A stretch of DNA of 52,606 nucleotides from Acidithiobacillus sp. GTDB lineage: Bacteria; Pseudomonadota; Gammaproteobacteria; Acidithiobacillales; Acidithiobacillaceae. The DNA lies in contig NZ_DAHVHY010000006.1 of NCBI RefSeq assembly GCF_027322205.1, positions 1-52,606 on the forward strand, in the 5' to 3' direction. This document shows, in pieces, positions 18,669 to 28,579 of this stretch. The notes beneath the pieces were generated by a model. That model had not been told where the DNA came from, did not search any database, and saw only the letters and a list, made by a program, of their open reading frames with translations. The position numbers and the translations under genes are program-made. Numbering within the stretch: the stretch's first letter is position 1; the number at the start of each line of letters is the position of its first letter.

Positions 18669-19256
18669 GTGACTGCAGACGAGGTGGTGGTGTTGTACAA
18701 AGAAAATGGGGCGCTGCTCCAAGGACACTTTTTGCTATCCTCCGGGCTACATAGTGATACCTACCTGCAGTCGGCCAAGATACTGCAACATCCCGGACAT
18801 GCAGCGCGACTGTGTGCGGCGATGGTAGCGGGTATTCCTGCGGATTTGCAGCAGCGTATTTCCTGTGTCGTGGGACCAGCCATGGGCGCGGTTCTGGTAT
18901 CCTACGAATGCGGCCGCGCGCTTGGAGTACGCAGCCTGTTTGCCGAGCGGGAAGCCGGGCAGATGGTGCTGCGCCGGGGCTTTGCGCTGGCGCCGGGTGA
19001 AGGCGTGTTAGTGGTTGAAGATATTACGACGACGGGCGGCTCAATGCGGGAATGCATAGCGGCCATTACCGCAGCAGGCGGGCAAGTATTAGCGGCATCG
19101 GCGATTATTGATCGCAGTTCAGGATTCAGCGATTTTGACGACATACCATTTTTTCCGCTGTTGACGCTCCCGGTACGTACCTGGGAAGCTGTTGATTGTC
19201 CGCTCTGTGCAGTTGACGGGACGCCCGTTAAACCGGGGAGTCGAGGTCTGCACTGA
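18669..19256 (+). CDS. pyrE: Orotate phosphoribosyltransferase
   Basis: A 195-residue PRPP-dependent enzyme converting orotate to OMP, directly before PyrF in the pathway. GHFLLSSGLHSDTYLQSAKI binds the substrate, and VLVVEDITTTGGSM is the PRPP-binding loop. The GTG start has a strong GGAGAAGGGG site upstream. It sits 71 bases after pyrF, so the two successive steps are neighbours, and it ends with a cysteine pair (CPLC) also seen in some PyrE proteins. Confidence 0.95.
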   Translation: MTADEVVVLYKENGALLQGHFLLSSGLHSDTYLQSAKILQHPGHAARLCAAMVAGIPADLQQRISCVVGPAMGAVLVSYECGRALGVRSLFAEREAGQMVLRRGFALAPGEGVLVVEDITTTGGSMRECIAAITAAGGQVLAASAIIDRSSGFSDFDDIPFFPLLTLPVRTWEAVDCPLCAVDGTPVKPGSRGLH

Positions 19257-19329
19257 CCTTGAGAGGCAGGTGGCTTGTGTTTACTATTAACATTTAGGCT
19301 TAGACAAAATGCAAAAGAAGGATCAGTTC

Positions 19330-20616
19330 ATGCAAATCTCGACACCAGAGGCAGCGCCTTTGGAAAGGCACATCCATGTGACCATTCCCGCCAATGAGGT
19401 GGAGAGTGGGGTATCCCAGCGCCTGCGTAACAAGGCGCGCTCCGCGCGGTTACCCGGATTCCGGCCCGGCAAGGCGCCCATGGTCCTCATCGAACGCCAT
19501 TACGGTTCGGATGCCCTCATGGAGACCTTCGATCATCTTATCAATGAACGCTATTCTCAGGCAGTGCGCGACGAGTCCTTACGTCCGGTTGGAAGACCGG
19601 AAGTGCAGGTCGAGAAAGGTGGGCGTGGTGAGGATCTCGTGTTTACGGCCGTGGTAGAGGTGTATCCCGAATTTGATCCGCAGGTGCCGGACGCCACCGT
19701 TATCCGCAAGACGGCTGAAGTGACGGATGCGGACGTGGATGCCACCATAGACATTATGCGTCAGCAGCGGCGTTTTTATGTGTCTGCCGAGCGTCCTGCC
19801 CAGGACGAAGACCGGGTCACCGTGGATTTTCAGGGGACCATTGATGGTGTCCCCATGGCGGGCGGTGATGTGACCGACTACCCCGTGGTGTTGGGCTCCG
19901 GTCGTCTGCTGCGGGACATTGAGCAGGGACTGCTGGGGATGTCTGCGGGAGAAGACCGGACCGTCGCGGTACAGTTTCCGGCAGAATATCATGCTCCGGA
20001 ATTCGCCGGTCAGGCCGCCCAGTTCCATCTTCAGGTCAAGGAAGTAGCGGCCCCCCAATTGCCCGAAGTGGACGCGGCTTTTGCCCTGGCACTGGGTATT
20101 GAAGATGGGGATGTAGCCATACTGCGGCAGGAAGTACGGGAAAATCTGGAACGTGAAGCGCAGCGGATTAGCCGGGGCCAGGTGAAAGCGCAGATTCTGG
20201 AACTGGTAGCGGAGAGCAACCATCCCGATTTGCCCAGGCAAATGATCGGACAGGAATTGGAGCGTTTGCAAAAAGACGCCAATGCAGCGGCTGGCGGCAA
20301 TGATCTGGAGGCGCTGGCCAGGCGGCGTGTGGTACTCGGCCTGGTTTTGTCGGAAATTGTCCGGCGCGAAAAGCTGCGGGCATCCCCGGCGGAAGTCACT
20401 CAGGTTATTCGGGACATGTCCGAGCAGTATGAGGACCCTGAGCAGTTCATGAGCTGGTACCGCAGTAATCCCGAGCAGATGGAGCAGGCCGAGGCCTTGG
20501 TGCTGGAAGACAAAGTGGTGGCATGGCTTCTGGAGCGTGTTAAAGTGAACGACGAGGCTGTCAGCTTTAACCAGCTCATCGGCCGGGCGCCGGTAGCCGA
20601 AGCAAACGCGGAATAA
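19330..20616 (+). CDS. tig: Trigger factor
   Basis: A 428-residue ribosome-associated chaperone and peptidyl-prolyl isomerase. The ribosome-binding signature lies in RLPGFRPGKAPMVLIERHYG in the N-terminal domain. The FKBP-type domain is at about residues 155-240 (VTVDFQGTIDGVPMAGGDV). The C-terminal helical arms follow. The ATG at 19330 is chosen because homology begins with MQISTPEAAPLERHI and AAGGA lies nine bases upstream; an in-frame ATG at 19309 is less likely. It leads the tig-clpP-clpX-lon block. Confidence 0.96.
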   Translation: MQISTPEAAPLERHIHVTIPANEVESGVSQRLRNKARSARLPGFRPGKAPMVLIERHYGSDALMETFDHLINERYSQAVRDESLRPVGRPEVQVEKGGRGEDLVFTAVVEVYPEFDPQVPDATVIRKTAEVTDADVDATIDIMRQQRRFYVSAERPAQDEDRVTVDFQGTIDGVPMAGGDVTDYPVVLGSGRLLRDIEQGLLGMSAGEDRTVAVQFPAEYHAPEFAGQAAQFHLQVKEVAAPQLPEVDAAFALALGIEDGDVAILRQEVRENLEREAQRISRGQVKAQILELVAESNHPDLPRQMIGQELERLQKDANAAAGGNDLEALARRRVVLGLVLSEIVRREKLRASPAEVTQVIRDMSEQYEDPEQFMSWYRSNPEQMEQAEALVLEDKVVAWLLERVKVNDEAVSFNQLIGRAPVAEANAE

Positions 20617-20661
20617 CCGGTGTCCGTCGCGGGACCGTGTCAACAGACAGGAGCATGGATT

Positions 20662-21306
20662 ATGTGGAAACAGGCAGGAGACCAGTTGGCGCCCGCCATA
20701 CAGGGCTTGGGGTATGTGCCCATCGTGGTTGAGCAGACCGGACGTGGCGAACGATCCTATGATATTTACTCGCGGCTGCTCAAAGAGCGGGTGATTTTCA
20801 TGGTGGGGCAGGTAGAAGATATGATGGCCAACTTGGTTGTTGCTCAGCTACTTTTTCTGACAGCAGAAAATCCGGATAAAGACATCGAGCTTTACATCAA
20901 CAGCCCGGGTGGCTCTGTCACTGCGGGCATGGCGATTTACGACACGATGCAATTCATCCGTCCGAAGGTCAGCACGCTCTGCATCGGTCAGGCGGCGAGC
21001 ATGGGCGCGGTATTGTTGGCAGCCGGTGCCGAAGGCAAGCGTTACGCGCTGCCTAACGCACGGATCATGTTGCATCAGCCCTCTGGTGGTTTTCAGGGGC
21101 AGGCGCATGATATCGAGATTCATACGAAAGAAATCTTGCGTATTCGTGAGCGGCTCAATGATATTCTGGTCCATCATACCGGACAGAGCCGTGAACGCAT
21201 CGAGCAGGATCTCGACAGAGACTTTTTCATGTCGGCCGAAGAGGCCAAAACCTACCATCTTGTGGACGCCGTGATTGCCCGTCACGGTGAAAACGAGACC
21301 GCCTGA
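20662..21306 (+). CDS. clpP: ATP-dependent Clp protease proteolytic subunit
   Basis: A 214-residue serine peptidase that forms the double-heptamer chamber used by ClpX. The catalytic triad is visible: S113 in [12 protein letters not shown]138 in MLHQPSGG and D187 in [11 protein letters not shown]. The start is the ATG at 20662, with AGGAG upstream; the frame is open to 20620 without homology. The order tig-clpP-clpX-lon is the usual one in proteobacteria. Confidence 0.98.
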   Translation: MWKQAGDQLAPAIQGLGYVPIVVEQTGRGERSYDIYSRLLKERVIFMVGQVEDMMANLVVAQLLFLTAENPDKDIELYINSPGGSVTAGMAIYDTMQFIRPKVSTLCIGQAASMGAVLLAAGAEGKRYALPNARIMLHQPSGGFQGQAHDIEIHTKEILRIRERLNDILVHHTGQSRERIEQDLDRDFFMSAEEAKTYHLVDAVIARHGENETA

Positions 21307-21324
21307 ACAGGCAGGAGAACAGCT

Positions 21325-22596
21325 ATGGCTGGAAAGCATGAGGGGAGTGGTGAAAAGACGCTCTATTGTTCATTCTGTGGCAAAAGCCAGCATGAAGTCC
21401 GCAAGCTGATTGCCGGTCCTTCGGTATTTATCTGTGATGAATGCATCGAGTTGTGCAATGACATCGTCAAGGACGAGATACTGGACGAGCACAGCGAGGG
21501 TCAGGACAAGTTGCCCAAGCCCATGGAAATCCGCAAAACGCTGGACGATTACGTCATTGGTCAGGACGTTGCCAAAAAGGTTTTGTCCGTGGCGGTTTAC
21601 AATCATTACAAGCGTCTGGAACATGGTGGCAAGGACAACGAGGTGGAGCTGGACAAGAGTAATATCCTGCTCATCGGCCCCACCGGTTCGGGCAAGACCC
21701 TGCTGGCGCAGACCTTGGCGCGCCTCCTGAACGTGCCCTTTGCCATGGCCGATGCCACGACACTCACGGAAGCCGGCTATGTGGGTGAGGATGTCGAAAA
21801 CATTATCCAGAAGTTGCTGCAGAAATGTGATTACGATGTGGAAAAGGCGCAGACTGGCATCGTCTATATCGATGAGATCGACAAGATCACTCGTAAGTCC
21901 GAGAACCCCTCTATCACCCGCGATGTTTCTGGTGAAGGTGTGCAGCAGGCGTTACTCAAGCTGATTGAAGGGACGGTGGCCTCGGTTCCGCCACAAGGCG
22001 GCCGCAAGCACCCGCAGCAGGAGTTCTTGCAGGTGGACACGCGGCATATCCTCTTCATCTGTGGTGGTGCTTTTGCGGGTTTGGAAAAGTCCGTCTCTGC
22101 GCGTCTGGAGAAGGGCGGTATGGGCTTCAATGCGCCCCTCAAGCGCCGCGATAAAGAAGCGACCGCAGCTATGCTGATGCAGAATCTGGAGCCGGAAGAT
22201 CTGGTTCGTTATGGTTTGATTCCCGAGTTTGTCGGACGGTTGCCCATTCTGGCGCTGCTGGAAGAACTGGATGAAGAAGCGCTGATTTCCATCCTCACCG
22301 ATCCGAAGAATGCTTTGGTGAAGCAGTATCAGAAACTATTCTCTCTGGAAGGCGTGACTCTGGAGTTCCGTACCGAGGCATTGCGGGCCATTGCCAAAAA
22401 GGCACTGACCCGCAAGACCGGAGCACGCGGCTTGCGCTCTATTCTTGAGCAGATTCTGTTGGATACGATGTACGAATTGCCCTCTATGAGTGGCGTGAAG
22501 AAGGTGGTAGTGGACCCCGCCGTCGTGGAAAGTGGCACCAAGCCGTTGCTAGTTTACGATGATGCTGCCAAGGTGGATATGTCTCATCCAGCCTGA
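21325..22596 (+). CDS. clpX: ClpX ATPase, substrate-specificity subunit of ClpXP
   Basis: A 423-residue AAA+ unfoldase. The N-terminal zinc-binding domain has four cysteines ([10 protein letters not shown], then [10 protein letters not shown]). Walker A is GPTGSGKT and Walker B is [11 protein letters not shown]. The ClpP-contacting loop IGFL-type segment and arginine-finger region lie downstream, with [11 protein letters not shown] and [13 protein letters not shown] near the C-terminus. It starts 19 bases after clpP with an AGGAG site. Confidence 0.98.
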   Translation: MAGKHEGSGEKTLYCSFCGKSQHEVRKLIAGPSVFICDECIELCNDIVKDEILDEHSEGQDKLPKPMEIRKTLDDYVIGQDVAKKVLSVAVYNHYKRLEHGGKDNEVELDKSNILLIGPTGSGKTLLAQTLARLLNVPFAMADATTLTEAGYVGEDVENIIQKLLQKCDYDVEKAQTGIVYIDEIDKITRKSENPSITRDVSGEGVQQALLKLIEGTVASVPPQGGRKHPQQEFLQVDTRHILFICGGAFAGLEKSVSARLEKGGMGFNAPLKRRDKEATAAMLMQNLEPEDLVRYGLIPEFVGRLPILALLEELDEEALISILTDPKNALVKQYQKLFSLEGVTLEFRTEALRAIAKKALTRKTGARGLRSILEQILLDTMYELPSMSGVKKVVVDPAVVESGTKPLLVYDDAAKVDMSHPA

Positions 22597-22613
22597 AGTA
22601 GAGCGGGTTGTCA

Positions 22614-22641
22614 TTGAAAAGTGCTGTTGACGACCCCATCT
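22614..22641 (+). promoter_or_regulatory. Sigma-32-like heat-shock promoter before lon
   Basis: TTGAAA (22614-22619) and CCCCATCT (22634-22641) are 14 bases apart, close to the sigma-32 consensus (CTTGAAA, 13-17 bases, CCCCATnT). The start site would be near 22648, about 35 bases before the lon ATG. It sits in the clpX-lon gap, as expected for separate heat induction of lon. Confidence 0.6.
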
Positions 22642-22682
22642 GCCCTGTTATTGGCAGTAATCACCTGCTTTTGGAGTAGACC

Positions 22683-25112
22683 ATGGCCCAAATCGATAAA
22701 AGTCTCTTGGTGGAAGGGGAAGCACAGATGGTACCGGTGCTGCCTCTGCGCGATGTTGTGGTATTCCCGTTCATGGTTATTCCTCTTTTCGTGGGGCGGA
22801 CGAAGTCGATTCGCGCCCTGGAAGAAGCGATGTCTGGCGAAAAGCAGATTTTGCTGGTATCACAAAAAAATGCTGCGGACGATGATCCTCAGCCGGAAAA
22901 TATTTATCGGATTGGCACGCTGGCTACGATTCTGCAGTTACTCAAACTGCCTGATGGTACGGTTAAGGTGCTCGTTGAAGGCACTGAGCGGGCTAAAATC
23001 GTCTCCTTCTTGCCTGCTGAAGAATCCCTGCGCGCACAGGTGCAGATCGTTGCCAGTGGTGCGGCAAATGATCGTGAACTGGAAGCTCTTATGCGTTCGG
23101 TCAGCGCTCAGTTTGAGTCCTACGTCAAACTGAATAAAAAAATCCCCCCGGAGATTTTGTCTACTTTGGCGAGCATGGATGATCCGGCACGACTGGCAGA
23201 CACTGTGGCGGCACATCTCAGTCTCAAACTCGAAGAAAAACAAGAAATTCTGGAGAAGGCGGATACTCGCGCCCGGCTGGAGCATTTGCTGGGCATGATG
23301 GAGTCTGAAATTGACCTGCTGCAGGTGGAAAAGCGTATCCGCGGCCGCGTCAAGCGGCAGATGGAGAAGAGTCAGCGCGAGTATTATCTGAATGAGCAGA
23401 TGAAGGCTATTCAGAAAGAGTTGGGTGATCTGTCGGAAGAGGGCGGTAGTGAGCTGGATGAGTTGACGCGTAAAATCGACAAGGCCGGAATGCCTAAAGA
23501 TGTGCGGGCCAAGGCGGACGCCGAGCTGAAAAAGCTGCGGATGATGAGTCCTATGTCCGCAGAGGCGACGGTCGTACGTAACTACATCGACTGGCTGGTG
23601 GGAGTACCATGGCGCAAGCGCAGTAAAATTACCAAGGATCTTAAGCGGGCTAAGGCCATTCTCGACGCCGATCATTACGGCCTGGAGGATGTCAAGGAAC
23701 GTATTCTCGAATATCTTGCCGTACAGGAACGGGTCGGCAACAGCCGCGGTCCCATCCTATGTTTGGTAGGCCCGCCTGGTGTGGGTAAGACCAGTCTGGG
23801 GCGCTCTATCGCGGCGGCGACCGGGCGCAAATTCGTGCGGATGTCCCTGGGGGGGGTGCGCGACGAAGCGGAAATTCGCGGGCATCGGCGTACCTATATC
23901 GGCGCCCTGCCGGGTAAAATTGTCCAGAGTCTGGCCAAAATTGCCACGCGCAATCCGCTGATGCTGCTGGATGAAGTGGATAAGATGGCGATGGATTTTC
24001 GGGGTGACCCGGCCTCCGCCCTCCTCGAAGTGCTGGATCCCGAGCAAAATGCGACTTTCAACGACCATTACCTGGAAGTGGATTTCAATCTCTCGGAGGT
24101 GATGTTTGTCACGACGGCGAATACGCTCAATATCCCGGCACCGTTGATGGATCGCATGGAGGTGATTCGTATATCCGGGTACACCGAAGACGAAAAGATC
24201 CACATCGCCACCAAGTATCTTCTGCCCAAGCAGATAGAAAAGGCGGGGCTACTGGATGGGGAGATGCAAGTTTCACAGACGGTCATCCGGGACATCATCC
24301 GTTACTACACCCGGGAAGCCGGTGTGCGTAATCTGGAGCGAGAACTTGCCCGTATCTGTCGTAAGGTGGTGAAAGAACTCCTGCTTGACAAAAAGCGCAC
24401 GCGGGTACAGGTCTCGGATCGCAATTTGGACAAGTATCTCGGGGTGCGGCGCTTCGACTTCGGCAAGGCGGAGAAGGAAAATCGTATTGGTGAGGTCACT
24501 GGTCTGGCTTGGACGGAGGTCGGTGGTGAACTGTTAAGTATTGAGGCGGTAGTCGTGCCTGGCCGTGGCAAGCTGCTCATTACCGGAAAGCTGGGTGATG
24601 TGATGCAGGAGTCTATCCAGGCTGCCATGAGCGTGGTGCGTGCCCGGTCGCGGGCTCTGGGCATCCCTGCAGACTTTTATCAGAACCGTGACGTGCATAT
24701 CCATGTGCCGGAAGGTGCCACGCCTAAGGACGGGCCAAGTGCCGGCATTGGCATGGCCACCGCCTTGGTATCGGCACTGACGAATATTCCGGTGCATGCC
24801 ACGGTCGCCATGACCGGGGAGATCACTCTGCGCGGTGAGGTTTTGCCCATCGGTGGATTAAAGGAAAAGTTGCTGGCAGCGCATCGCGGCGGCATCAGCA
24901 CGGTCTTGATTCCGGCAGAGAATGAAAAAGATTTGCAGGAAATCCCCAAAAATGTGCGTGATGCGCTGACTATCAAACCGGTCCGGTGGATCGACGAAGT
25001 TCTAGCCATTGCGCTGGAGTCTTCGCCGACACCTCTACCTGACAGCGGAGAGCCGTTGGTTGGCGTCGTGGTTGTTCAAGAATCTTCTGAGGACAAGGCA
25101 ACGGCGCATTAA
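22683..25112 (+). CDS. lon: ATP-dependent Lon protease
   Basis: An 809-residue AAA+ serine protease. The N-terminal LON domain ([23 protein letters not shown]) is followed by a coiled-coil segment ([30 protein letters not shown], in part), Walker A GPPGVGKT, Walker [11 protein letters not shown] and the protease domain. The catalytic Ser-Lys pair is S686 in KDGPSAG and K729 in GGLKEK, with the family's 43-residue spacing. Length and start (ATG after GGAG) are normal. Promoter evidence points to heat induction. Confidence 0.98.
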   Translation: MAQIDKSLLVEGEAQMVPVLPLRDVVVFPFMVIPLFVGRTKSIRALEEAMSGEKQILLVSQKNAADDDPQPENIYRIGTLATILQLLKLPDGTVKVLVEGTERAKIVSFLPAEESLRAQVQIVASGAANDRELEALMRSVSAQFESYVKLNKKIPPEILSTLASMDDPARLADTVAAHLSLKLEEKQEILEKADTRARLEHLLGMMESEIDLLQVEKRIRGRVKRQMEKSQREYYLNEQMKAIQKELGDLSEEGGSELDELTRKIDKAGMPKDVRAKADAELKKLRMMSPMSAEATVVRNYIDWLVGVPWRKRSKITKDLKRAKAILDADHYGLEDVKERILEYLAVQERVGNSRGPILCLVGPPGVGKTSLGRSIAAATGRKFVRMSLGGVRDEAEIRGHRRTYIGALPGKIVQSLAKIATRNPLMLLDEVDKMAMDFRGDPASALLEVLDPEQNATFNDHYLEVDFNLSEVMFVTTANTLNIPAPLMDRMEVIRISGYTEDEKIHIATKYLLPKQIEKAGLLDGEMQVSQTVIRDIIRYYTREAGVRNLERELARICRKVVKELLLDKKRTRVQVSDRNLDKYLGVRRFDFGKAEKENRIGEVTGLAWTEVGGELLSIEAVVVPGRGKLLITGKLGDVMQESIQAAMSVVRARSRALGIPADFYQNRDVHIHVPEGATPKDGPSAGIGMATALVSALTNIPVHATVAMTGEITLRGEVLPIGGLKEKLLAAHRGGISTVLIPAENEKDLQEIPKNVRDALTIKPVRWIDEVLAIALESSPTPLPDSGEPLVGVVVVQESSEDKATAH

Positions 25113-25168
25113 GGATGTGATGTGAAAGCGGCCTCAAAAACTTTAGTTACATAGGAGAGGTGCAAAAT

Positions 25169-25231
25169 ATGGCGATATTTATGTCGTGCATTCTCGACAA
25201 GGATGGTTCCCTCGCGAAGGCTGGCCTATGA
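25169..25231 (+). CDS. Possible 20-residue small ORF between lon and hupB
   Basis: ATG at 25169 is preceded by AGGAGAGG at ideal spacing and opens a 20-codon frame beginning MAIFMSCILDKDG. I recognise no family. It could be a small protein, a leader peptide or a chance occurrence. It lies upstream of the hupB promoter, so it would be on a read-through transcript from lon. Confidence 0.25.
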   Translation: MAIFMSCILDKDGSLAKAGL

Positions 25232-25261
25232 TTTGTGATGCTGGCCGTTTTGTGCACTTTC

Positions 25262-25291
25262 TTGACAAGTCTTTTTTTACCCTGCTATAAC
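25262..25291 (+). promoter_or_regulatory. Strong sigma-70 promoter for hupB
   Basis: TTGACA (25262-25267) and TATAAC (25286-25291), with an 18-base spacer. The start site would be near 25298, about 58 bases before the hupB ATG. The following tRNA genes may share this transcript, as the next clear terminator is after tRNA-Asp. Confidence 0.65.
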
Positions 25292-25355
25292 GTTTTCTGG
25301 ATAGAGTTGATGCGCAGTTATACTTGTAACCGAGTCCATAACAGGAGAAAGAAAT

Positions 25356-25628
25356 ATGAATAAATCGGAGTTGATCGAGAAAATTGCAGAAGAAGCTGGT
25401 GTGACCCGTGCTGCCGCTGGCCATACTCTGGATGCGGTAGTCAAGGTGATTACAGAGGCGCTGAAGGCTGGTGATCAGGTCACTCTGGTCGGTTTCGGTT
25501 CCTTCCTTGTTTCTAGCCGTGAGGCACGTAAAGGCCGTAATCCTGCTACTGGTGCCGAAATCATGATCGCCGCAAGTCGTACGCCTAAATTTAAGGCTGG
25601 TAAAGCACTGCGTGATGCAGTAAACTAG
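25356..25628 (+). CDS. hupB: HU-family nucleoid protein, HU-beta type
   Basis: A 90-residue histone-like DNA-bending protein. [14 protein letters not shown] at the start, [11 protein letters not shown] and the arm [31 protein letters not shown] are typical of HU. The position after lon matches hupB in E. coli and Pseudomonas. AGGAGAAAG precedes the ATG. It is shorter than the IhfB in this window and lacks IHF-specific residues in the arm. Confidence 0.96.
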   Translation: MNKSELIEKIAEEAGVTRAAAGHTLDAVVKVITEALKAGDQVTLVGFGSFLVSSREARKGRNPATGAEIMIAASRTPKFKAGKALRDAVN

Positions 25629-25640
25629 CGCGTCTGGTTT

Positions 25641-25716
25641 GGGCGGTTAGCTCAGTTGGTAGAGCGTCGGCTTTACACGCCGGATGTCGGGGGTTCGAGC
25701 CCCTCACCGCCCACCA
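25641..25716 (+). tRNA. tRNA-Val (anticodon TAC)
   Basis: A 76-nt cloverleaf with encoded CCA. Acceptor GGGCGGT pairs fully with ACCGCCC, the D-arm is GCTCAGTTGGTAGAGC, the anticodon loop TTTACAC gives TAC, and the T-arm is GGGGGTTCGAGCCCC. It starts 12 bases after hupB. Confidence 0.97.
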
Positions 25717-25727
25717 CAAATTTTATT

Positions 25728-25804
25728 GGGGTGGTAGTTCAGTTGGTCAGAATGCCGGCCTGTCACGCCGGAGGTCGCGGGTTCGAGCCCCGTCCGCCCC
25801 GCCA
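25728..25804 (+). tRNA. tRNA-Asp (anticodon GTC)
   Basis: A 77-nt cloverleaf with encoded CCA. Acceptor GGGGTGG pairs with CCGCCCC (one G-U), the anticodon loop CTGTCAC gives GTC, and the discriminator is G as expected for Asp. It lies 11 bases after tRNA-Val, so the two are probably co-transcribed. Confidence 0.97.
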
Positions 25805-25813
25805 ATGCGAGTA

Positions 25814-25841
25814 AGGCGACCCTTGTGGGGCGCCTTTTTTT
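25814..25841 (+). terminator. Rho-independent terminator after the tRNA pair
   Basis: AGGCG-A-CCC, loop TTGT, GGG-G-CGCCT, then seven T residues. It closes the hupB/tRNA-Val/tRNA-Asp unit. Confidence 0.88.
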
Positions 25842-25965
25842 GTGTCTGTTTTTTGTATGGCGAGGCACTGAGGCGGTCAGTATGGTTTTGAGAGATATTC
25901 CTTGATGGCCGATCGCTAAATATGGGCAGCGTTACCTCGGTACTATAGCTTTTGGAGATGTGCTT

Positions 25966-27534
25966 ATGATGGATACATTTCGGAATTTCGGCCAGTCTTG
26001 GGTAGCCAAAATACTCATAATCTTAATTGCATTGTCTTTCGTGCTCTGGGGCGTAAGCGGTTATTTATTCTCGGGGAGTTCAAGTTCATCGACCGTGGCG
26101 ACGGTGGACGGCCAGAAGATTAGCGATGCCATATTTCAGAAACGTATGAAGGATGTTCAGACGCGTTACAGTCATATTTTTGGTGCAGCAGCTGCAGCGA
26201 AGATGGCGGAGGACAAGAGCTTTGGGCTGGATGTGCTTAATGGATTGATTGACAACATGCTTCTAGGTGCGGAGGCAGAGCGTCTAGGGTTGCAGGTGCC
26301 CGATGCTGCCTTAGTGAAAAAAGTTGAATCCATTCCGGCCTTTCAAGATAAGGGTGTTTTTTCTAAAAGTCATTATCAGAAATTGCTGGCCGCTAACGGA
26401 ATGACACCAGCACAGTTTGAAGGTATGTTGCGAGAAAGTATGCGTCTGGAACAATTGCAAGTCATTCCCCAAGCTATTGCTACCGCCTCGGATGCGGAGG
26501 CAACCCAGGTTTGGGCCTGGTCTCAGGAATACCGTGATGTCAGTGCGGTAGATATCCCGGACGCTGACTTCGCGGCGGCAGCCAAGCCAACAAGTGCTGA
26601 AGTAGCCGATTACTATCACGCCAACGTCGATCAATTCAAATTGCCCGCGCAGGTGCAGGTGCAGTATGTCGTGCTGGGACCGAAGAACTTTGTCGGTAAG
26701 AGGGTATCTCCGACGACCTCGGCCAGCAGTGTTTCCACAGTAGCGGCCGGGCAGAGTGCAGCGCCTTTTGACAGCCAGGCGGAAAACGCCTTCCAGGCTC
26801 AGGTGGAAAACTTTAAGGATCGCCTGTTCAGTAGCCCCGATGGTTTGAGTGCAGTTGCCAAAGCCTATGATCTGAAAATTGAAAGGAGTGGTATACTAGT
26901 CGCCGGGAAGGTGCCTGCTCAGGGGCCTTTTGCAGAGACCAAAGCTCTCGACCTTGCCTTTAGTAAGGCTGTGCTTGCCGGCAAAAATAGCACGGCGCTC
27001 ACGTTGGCGAATGGTGATTTACTGGCTGTGCATTTGCTCCATTATACGCCGGGTAGCGCGCAACCCTTGAGTGCTGTTGCGGGAACCATTGCTGCAAAGT
27101 TGACCTCTGAGAAGGCGGGGCAACTGGCTAAAAACAAGGCGGAAGCGCTACTGGCGGCGGCGCGGCGAGCGAAAAATATGAATGTGCTAACAGATCATGG
27201 TGCTTATCCGCTGCACGCTTATCTCGATATAACCCGGCGTAATGGGCAAGGGCTGGATAGTGCTGCGTTAGTGGCCGCTTTCACGATCCCCGCACCAGTG
27301 GACGGAATCCCCTCTATGAATATGGTGAAGACGTCATCAGGCTACCAGATTTTTGCGACCACTCGCGTGACCGCACCTTCGGTAGCGGCCATGAACCCCA
27401 AAGTGGCGGCGCAAATTCGCGCATCTCTGGAGGAACAAAGAGGCCGTTTGCTGTCGACAGCTTACCTGAAGGACTTGCGTGAGCATGCTAAAGTGACGAT
27501 CAATGATGCGCAGTTGGCCCAGATCTCTCACTGA
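25966..27534 (+). CDS. ppiD: PpiD-like periplasmic SurA_N chaperone, apparently without a parvulin domain
   Basis: A 522-residue membrane-anchored protein. One membrane segment lies at about residues 12-36 (WVAKILIILIALSFVLWGVSGYLF, shown in part by its hydrophobic run). A SurA_N/PpiD N-terminal domain (VDGQKISDAIFQKRMKDVQTR; LDVLNGLIDNMLLGAEAERLG) follows. The stretch after VQVQYVVLG goes straight to a low-complexity Ser/Thr/Ala linker and then the PpiD C-terminal region (VENFKDRLFSSPDGL, AKAYDLKIERSG). I see no FA.LA..S....GGDLG-type PpiC block, and the length is about 100 residues under E. coli PpiD (623). It sits after lon-hupB, the usual ppiD place. The start is ATG 25966 or 25969, both after GGAG; a GTG at 25960 is too near the site. 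Confidence 0.85.
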   Translation: MMDTFRNFGQSWVAKILIILIALSFVLWGVSGYLFSGSSSSSTVATVDGQKISDAIFQKRMKDVQTRYSHIFGAAAAAKMAEDKSFGLDVLNGLIDNMLLGAEAERLGLQVPDAALVKKVESIPAFQDKGVFSKSHYQKLLAANGMTPAQFEGMLRESMRLEQLQVIPQAIATASDAEATQVWAWSQEYRDVSAVDIPDADFAAAAKPTSAEVADYYHANVDQFKLPAQVQVQYVVLGPKNFVGKRVSPTTSASSVSTVAAGQSAAPFDSQAENAFQAQVENFKDRLFSSPDGLSAVAKAYDLKIERSGILVAGKVPAQGPFAETKALDLAFSKAVLAGKNSTALTLANGDLLAVHLLHYTPGSAQPLSAVAGTIAAKLTSEKAGQLAKNKAEALLAAARRAKNMNVLTDHGAYPLHAYLDITRRNGQGLDSAALVAAFTIPAPVDGIPSMNMVKTSSGYQIFATTRVTAPSVAAMNPKVAAQIRASLEEQRGRLLSTAYLKDLREHAKVTINDAQLAQISH

Positions 27535-27857
27535 TCAATGGGGTTTTCAGTACGGATGCCCACAACAGATTGTCACAGGTTTCACAATGTACCCAGTGGC
27601 GGGTGGAATAATGGGAATAATGCACGCACGGAGTTAAGTACATAACCAGCAGCTTTGACAGCTTGAATATAAGCCAGTACTTTATATATTGACTGGGAAG
27701 CAGGAATGGGGAAGGCGCGCACGTTATGGGTGTCTGGTAAATGGTTTGGTATGGCGAATTGGGCAATACGGGTTCGGTGAAGTTCCCGGAAACTTGTGGG
27801 GTGAGCGATATTGCTACCGGGAGATCTGCTATAAGTGCGGATCTCCGTGTTGCTGGT
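27535..27857. other. Intergenic region with no recognised gene
   Basis: This stretch separates ppiD from the convergent DUF2147 gene. Open frames exist on both strands but show no family features, signal or ribosome site I can support. The minus-strand frame at the left contains Cys/Trp-rich text (HWVHCETCDNLLWASVL) that might be a decayed gene fragment, but I could not identify it. Confidence 0.5.
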
Positions 27858-28271
27858 TTAATTGGTCGAAACCCGGGTCCAGATAGTGTGTCCACCGAGC
27901 CAGGGAAAACCGATATAGCCGGATACTTTAAGTTCATCTGGGTCTAAGGCTGTCAGCGTGCCATGAAAATAAATTTTGTTGTTCGGATCGTAAATGCGGC
28001 CCTGTGCCCATTCTCCCGGACGCTTGGGTACGAAGTCGGCCAGAATCTGCGGTTGGCCCCTGGCGCGAGCCTGCTGTACAGTGTCTTGCAAGTGCCCCAC
28101 GCTTTGCCCGAATAGTGCGCCATTTTTCTCATAAATACGAATATAACCGTTGCCACCTGCAGTTTGCCACAGGCCAGTGATGCCCCCACTGCTCGTACTT
28201 GCGGAAGTGATACTGGTGCTTCCAAGAAGTAATCCGACGAGAATCAAGCAACGAATTAAAAGATGCTTCAT
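27858..28271 (-). CDS. Exported DUF2147 family protein
   Basis: A 137-residue secreted protein. Residues 1-24 form a signal peptide (KHLLIRCLILVGLLLGSTSITSA). The mature part has the DUF2147 pattern: GLWQTAGGNGYIRIYEKNGALFG at the start, WAQGRIYDPNNKIYFHGTL in the middle and LKVSGYIGFPWLGGHTIWTR at the end. The family is widespread and periplasmic with no firmly established activity. AAGG precedes the ATG, and a good promoter lies about 50 bases upstream. It stands alone, convergent with ppiD. Confidence 0.85.
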   Translation of the reverse strand: MKHLLIRCLILVGLLLGSTSITSASTSSGGITGLWQTAGGNGYIRIYEKNGALFGQSVGHLQDTVQQARARGQPQILADFVPKRPGEWAQGRIYDPNNKIYFHGTLTALDPDELKVSGYIGFPWLGGHTIWTRVSTN

Positions 28272-28320
28272 TTTTTGACCTTTTCAGCCTTGTATTCCTG
28301 TTACACATGACTATCTTAAA

Positions 28321-28349
28321 ATTTTAACAAAGTAAGAATTGTTAATCAA
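28321..28349 (-). promoter_or_regulatory. Sigma-70-type promoter for the DUF2147 gene
   Basis: On the minus strand TTGATT (28344-28349) and TAAAAT (28321-28326) are 17 bases apart. This places the start site near 28313, about 42 bases before the gene's ATG. Confidence 0.5.
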
Positions 28350-28579
28350 TATAGGCGGATTGTAGGCGGCTATTATTTTATTGTTAGTATTCGTTCCTTC
28401 GGCTAGGTTTGTGGAACATGGGTAGTTGATTTCTTTAGTGATGGCTATGGGCGCGCTATGATGCCTGTACATCGAAACAGCTGGAATTAGAACTCCAAAA
28501 AAGTCGTGGGTTTCGCATAGATCGTGTTGCTGGTATTGCGGCGCTAGCTGGGGAGCCGGGGCAGCGGATTCAGATCAAT

